In this document: positions 59,105 through 64,000 of the stretch, in pieces
Layout of the letters: each line of letters opens with the position of its first letter
Position numbering within the stretch: the first letter of the stretch is position 1
DNA from: Haberlea rhodopensis
Lineage: Eukaryota; Streptophyta; Magnoliopsida; Lamiales; Gesneriaceae
Assembly: GCA_907163345.1 (NCBI GenBank)
Contig: CAJQUN010000003.1
Span: 8,784,821 to 8,848,820 of the forward strand
Reading direction: 5' to 3'
Length of the DNA: 64,000 bases
The notes under the pieces: generated by a model
Database searches by the model: none
The model's input: the letters and a program-made list of their open reading frames with translations, nothing else
Told to the model about the DNA's origin: nothing
Program-made: the position numbers and the translations under genes

Positions 59105-60860
59105 GTATCCTAATGTTAGACCAAACGATCCAAATTTGATTTGGATATGAGGGATACACATAAAATATGGACCCCCACATATCAAAATTAAATTTGGACT
59201 ATTGGATCTAGCACACGGGTAATGTATTTATCCTGGGTTGAACTCACCCGAAAAATATCGAAAAAAATAAAAGAAAAGAGTTGATTGGATAATAATAAAA
59301 TAACTTGTACTTTAAAAGGTAATGCCGATGCGTATGCAATTTTTTAATTACTTTTAATAAAAAATAAACTTAAATTATGAGTCGATCCAGCTCCGATCTG
59401 GGTCTCCAATTCAATGAGCACTTGTTTGGATTTAACGTTTGGAAATGGAATATGGAATGAAGGTAGGGTCGGATGATGATGGATTGTGGTAGCCATCGAA
59501 TGTATGGAGCAATACCCTAAAAGATTCACCTAAACTGGCTTGAGAAAGAGCCCTAAGCTTGATATTGAAACGAGCTTTTTAACTGGGTAAACAACTCTTA
59601 TCTTGTTAGATGAATTCGCTCATAAATAGAGCGAAAGTGATTTATTGAGTCAAACGGGGCTCTTTATTAAGATTATAGTAATGCTAAAAAAATCATAGTA
59701 CATAAGTACATTTATAACAAAGTTTAAATTATTACTCAAAAAATATTATATTGCTATTATATTTTAATTAAAACAAACACCAATCTAGTGAGAATCGTAT
59801 CTAAGGGTGACTAGTGCATGTTATGATGATACATAAACATTTATAAATCTAAATTTTAAATTAAAATAACGAGAGTAGGGTCGATATGGTGTGGAGAGGT
59901 TTTTTTTTTATTAAAAAAAACTAAAAAATATTATTATCTTTTTTTCTAAAATAGTTTATCCTCTTAATTAATTTGATATATTTATTGTTGGTTCTGTATA
60001 TTTAAATATACGAATTTAAACACTTTACAATGATTATGCAAAAAGAAATTATACTGAAATAGTAAAATCACAACAACAGTTTGTATATACTGTTCAAAGT
60101 TTCCGGAAACAGAAAACAGGAACTGGACGAGGCCACAGCAATCCATGTGCCCGTAAATTCAAATGTGTCCGCCTACAAGCTTCTGGCCTCTTGGACAAGA
60201 GAGTTTCAAGGTACAACGCACAATAGCCTCTGTTAGGAATGATGCGGAAATCCGAGCACTCTCTTGAACACCAGTAGTGTGCAGTACTCTCAAACTTATG
60301 AAATGTATGAATGAACTATGTTTTTCAGATTCTTAAAACACTAGAGCTGAAACATCTTATATAGCTGAGCAGCAGACCTCTCAAAGGTCTAAAAAATTAA
60401 ATGTAATGCTTAGTGGGGTATATGAAAAGTCTCATTACTTAACATCATATTAATACGGATTTAAGTGCCACACTTAAATCTGAAATTAATTCAGCAGGTA
60501 GATGAAAAATCTCAAACCTAATACTCAGCAGATCGTGACCCGACGGACGGACGGCACGCTAGAGGCACCCATATTTTCTACTTAGCTACACTCTATTGAT
60601 TGTTTCTCAATATAAACAAACCATAAGTATCTCAAAATTTCAATGTGTGATTTATTTAGCCAATTGACCATTCAAAATAACCTACCAAATTTTGTTCTCA
60701 TTGATAAAATTAAACATAATTAATGACCTTTTAATTATTAATCCCAATTTTTATCCCAAGTCCTCTCCCCTTCTCATTCCTTATTAAAAACCACGGATCC
60801 ACTCTGGGAAATCATATAATTATTTCAGCAATAACTTTGCTAATATATGCTCATACGTAA
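59105..60860. other. Non-coding stretch
   Basis: 59115-59215 is a fold-back segment (ATCCAAATTTGATTTGGATAT and, further on, ATCAAAATTAAATTTGGAC) directly against the copia LTR and related to 56050-56150. 60130-60600 contains GC-richer text (ACGGACGGACGGCACGC at about 60543) and, on the minus strand, a TATATAAG-like signal near 60362; a retroelement LTR remnant is possible but unproven. Confidence 0.4.
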
Positions 60861-62149
60861 TAAAGGGGGTGTATTGATTATAGACTTTTATTGATTTTTA
60901 ATGACTTTTATGGAGTTTAAAAGTCTAGAGGTATTCAGTCCAGACTTTTATATACTCTGGAAAAGTCTAATAGTATTCAAGATATACTTTTGTATAGTTT
61001 TAAAAAGTCAGGTGATATTCAAACTTGAATTTTATAACTATATAAAAGTATGTATGTATCCAAAATCTCATAGACTTTTAATGACTTATGTTGAAATTTT
61101 TAGGTACAAACTTTGATGCCCCATGTACATCCCAAAAAAGTTAAAAAATCACCACCACTCCTAGTAAAGATTTGGAATGACTTTTAATTCCTAATTACCC
61201 TTACCTCTCTTTACCCTTTGATATTTTCATTTCCTACACGGCCACCTCCCCCATTGGCTTTCCTCCCCTGTTTTCTACGTGTACCCTTTCTTTAATTCCT
61301 AATGTGCGGCTCATTCTTCAATTATTATTTTTTTCACATCTTATTTTTTATCCAATATAATACTAATATTTACACAAGTATTTTGATAAAATAGCAAGTT
61401 AATGTTCTCAATTTTATATTAGATGATAGATTTTTAAAACAATTTTATAGGTCTATATCTATAAACAATTATAATAAATATTTTTCTAAAACAAAAGATA
61501 TTTATAACGATATAAATTATCATGTTTATTTAAATATTATTTTTTAAGAATTTTTATAGTAGTCAACTATCATCAAAAAATATTTTAAGTTTATAAAATG
61601 TTATTTAATAGAAACTTTTATTTTATTACACAAAATTATAGACTACAATTATATAGCAACATTAACTGAATCTTCAAGGTCGTCATCTTGAAGATGTAAA
61701 AATGTTGTTCAATATTTGCCATGCAAAAGAATTGAATATGTATTTTTCACATTTTTGACTGTTAAATAAGTAAAATGTGTTTACATTAATATTAAAAAGA
61801 AATTATATATTGAAGAAGTTATTTATGTTCAATTGTTAGTTCAAAGAAATCAATTATAAATTATAAAATCTATAGAGTCTATACAATTCTTTTGATAATT
61901 CCGTGTAATTCTATAAAATTTATTAGAAATCTATCAATTTTATAAAAGTCCATAATTTAAAAAAAGTCATTAAAGTCGATAAAGTCCATAGAAATCTATT
62001 AAAAAAGTCTAGGGGACTCTATACAAATCTTTTTATAACACCATGGAATTCTATAAAAGTCAATAGAAATCTATCAACTCCATAAAAGTCAATCATTTAA
62101 AAAAATCATTAAAAGTCAATAAAAGTCCAGATTGAATACACCCCCTAAA
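60861..62149. mobile_element. Non-autonomous TIR DNA element, 1281 bp
   Basis: Ends are inverted: GGGGGTGTATTGATTATAGA at 60865 and, reversed, GGGGGTGTATTCAATCTGGA from 62145. Both are followed inward by clusters of the short motif GACTTTTAT/GACTTTTAATGA (plus strand left, reverse complement right, about 60885-61085 and 61905-62130). Direct flanks TAAA at 60861-60864 and 62146-62149. The interior is AT-rich and non-coding. The family (PIF/Harbinger-like by the GGGGGTGT end, but the flank is 4 bp) is open. Confidence 0.7.
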
Positions 62150-62468
62150 TCTATTAGTTGATTGCTAAGATAATTATTTATATACCACTCAGCCTTCTAA
62201 TGTAGGTTGACGTAGATATATCAGTTTTAGGGGAAAAAAATATTGAATTGTAAATCCATAGAAAATCAACTGATAATTCGAGCATGTTAATCATCAAAAG
62301 ACAACGATGACGACGACGACAATAAAAATTATAATAATAATAATTATTATTAAAAAGTATTTTGGAATGTTATAAACTAAGTCACATAATCCTCATACCC
62401 CCCTCCACGCACTGGCGCTCCGGCCGCGAACTGGCGAACTCGGTGCGCGTGCGGCGCATTAAGGCGAC
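62150..62468. other. Non-coding stretch
   Basis: Contains a GAC repeat (62311-62321) and a GC-rich patch 62400-62468 (GGCGCTCCGGCCGCGAACTG) leading into the minisatellite. Confidence 0.45.
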
Positions 62469-62615
62469 TTAAGAATTTCTAGTTCGCGCTTTAAGAATTT
62501 CTAGTTCGCGCACTAAGATTTTATAATTCGCGCACTAAGATTTCCTAATTCGCGCACTAAGATTTCATAATTCACGCATTAAGATTTACTAAGTCGCGCA
62601 CTAAGTTACTAAGTC
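62469..62615 (+). repeat. 22-bp minisatellite
   Basis: About 6.7 units of TTAAGAATTTCTAGTTCGCGC plus one base: 62469, 62491, 62513, 62535, 62557, 62579 and a partial at 62601. The TTCGCGC core is best kept; the AATTTCTAG part varies. Confidence 0.9.
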
Positions 62616-64000
62616 TTGTTAATCCTCCTTAATTCTACGATTTTTTTTTTTTGTAATTATAAAAAAAATTCTTCGATTTTGGGTTTAGATAAATTTTTAT
62701 GGTTTCTAGGTATTTCGGGTCGGTAAGAAAATTATATTATATGGTAAATAGATAGATAATGAATCATGAAAAGACATAACATATGAAAGATTAAAATATG
62801 TGATAAAAGAAAGTATGATAAATCTGTGATTTTGTAACATTTTGCGGAGTAAATAATAATAAATTTGATATCTTAGTTTTTTGCATGAAAATTAATAGAA
62901 TGAACTTTATAAATAAAACTGTTTTTTTATTGAGTTAATTTAAATGTTTATATTAGTCATTTCATAAAGTAATAATATAAGTCTCCAGAAATAATATGAG
63001 TCATTTTTAATAAATTCATACTATTACCAAACATGTTGAAATAAATATGAACAATTTGGTTTCATTTTTCAAATTCGTTATTTTATATCTTAAAATAAAA
63101 CAAAACTTTAATACTTCATTTCTATTTCTACAATATATTTTTTGGAGAATTCTTGCTAGACGAACGATTAAATACAAGATTCAAATTACGTTGTACCACT
63201 GGCTATAACATTTTTGCAAAGCTGCAAATGTTAGTTTCTTCAATAAAATCTAATTTTAATGCTTTTTAAGAATGGTAAAGCTGCAAACACCAAAGTTGTT
63301 AAGAACTTCATATTGTAAATTTGTAAATAATATAATAATGATGTGAGTTTGTTAAATATGATGTTTATTATGTATGTTTAACTTCATTTCATCAGTGTGT
63401 ATGTATATATATATATATTTATTTATTAATTTTTAATAGGCGCATTAAGGCGCACCCGCACTCAAATTTTTTGCAAATTGACGCACTCACGCATCCGCAT
63501 CCGCTCCCACATCCGACTTATGTGACTTAGGTTATAAAACCTTTAATTATGTGTGATGATTAAGTGGAGAAATTTGTAAAAGGGTAAGAAAAACTATGAC
63601 ATTAAATTTAGGACAACTTATACTAAAATCTCTATAACTTTTAACTTTATTCCTCTCCTTAGTTTTGTCTTCTTCTTCATTTCTTTATTTTTCATACCAT
63701 TGTACTCTTATTTAAGAAAATTGCTTAAAAACATAACAAGTCCATCTCGCTTCCGTATTATAATAAAATTTTGACAAAACAGTATATACCTTTGACCAAA
63801 CTACCGTCGGGTATCCCATCAGGTTTTATGATGGCTCCTCACCATCAACCCCATGATCGCAACCGATGGTTCTGCAATGGGGCCTTCAATAGTAACGCAA
63901 CCATAATTCGTTTCTTACATTAGAGCGTAGAATATAACCAAATATAAAATGATTTTAAAGAAATCCGAGAGATAGATTGACAAAATCCTTTATTTTATTC
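62616..64000. other. Non-coding stretch to the right edge
   Basis: AT-rich. At 63437-63510 a GC-rich patch repeats GGCGCATTAAGGCG, found also at 62453-62467, so the segment 62400-63510 may be one element. A GC-richer block at 63800-63900 could be the start of a gene or element beyond the edge; nothing in it could be identified. Confidence 0.4.

Noticed and set aside
63780..63930. GC-richer block near the right edge that might be an exon
   Set aside because: Neither strand gives a recognisable peptide or splice context within the window, so no gene is called.
1..64000. CRISPR arrays, bacterial operons, rRNA or intact tRNA genes
   Set aside because: No regular repeat-spacer array, no rRNA core sequence and no complete tRNA were seen; the only tRNA-like boxes belong to SINEs.

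Overview
The window is nuclear DNA of a flowering plant. Evidence: one host gene with GT-AG introns that is clearly a SMAX1-type (SUPPRESSOR OF MAX2 1) signalling repressor, AT-rich intergenic DNA, Ty3/gypsy elements of the Tat lineage (a second, plant-type RNase H after the usual one and an antisense extra gene), Ty1/copia remnants, tRNA-derived SINEs and several fold-back/TIR DNA elements. The SMAX1 sequence reads like that of an asterid, perhaps Lamiales; that placement is from memory of the family and is weak.

Layout. 1-3495: the 5' part of a multi-exon gene on the minus strand (four exons assembled by eye, gene runs off the left edge), resembling the DUF1985/Ulp1-type proteins carried by Mutator-like elements; its two large introns are packed with short GGTGCATGT...ACATGCACC inverted repeats. 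4375-4975: decayed LINE-type RNase H pseudogene. 5997-16369: Tat retrotransposon copy A (plus strand), complete with 641-bp LTRs and a GATAC target duplication, gag-pol broken by one stop and three 1-base deletions. 18153-21695: SMAX1-like gene (minus strand, three exons, 1056 aa). 23662-23890: tRNA-type SINE. 24902-28919: copy C, an older, internally deleted relative of A. 28920-40516: mostly non-coding, with a SINE, a Mutator-like fold-back MITE (33923-34427) and two unclassified repeat blocks. 40522-51117: copy B, the same family as A but on the minus strand. 51345-51619: TRIM-like miniature retroelement. 52071-52240: Au-type SINE. 53020-53495: decayed LTR related to copy C. 56713-59104: decayed Ty1/copia element with integrase joined directly to RNase H. 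60865-62145: 1.3-kb TIR element. 62469-62615: 22-bp minisatellite.

How parts work together. In copies A and B, gag-pol and a spliced antisense gene (aORF, three exons, own TATA box) converge on a tandem array of 54-bp and 106-bp units, so the array is the shared 3' region of both. A and B lie in opposite orientation on either side of a 24-kb segment containing SMAX1, giving a roughly 10-kb inverted repeat around the only clear host gene. Both copies have about 1% LTR-LTR divergence (by eye), so they inserted recently, yet both carry broken reading frames, several of them single-base length changes in homopolymers, which may be real or may be consensus errors in the assembly.
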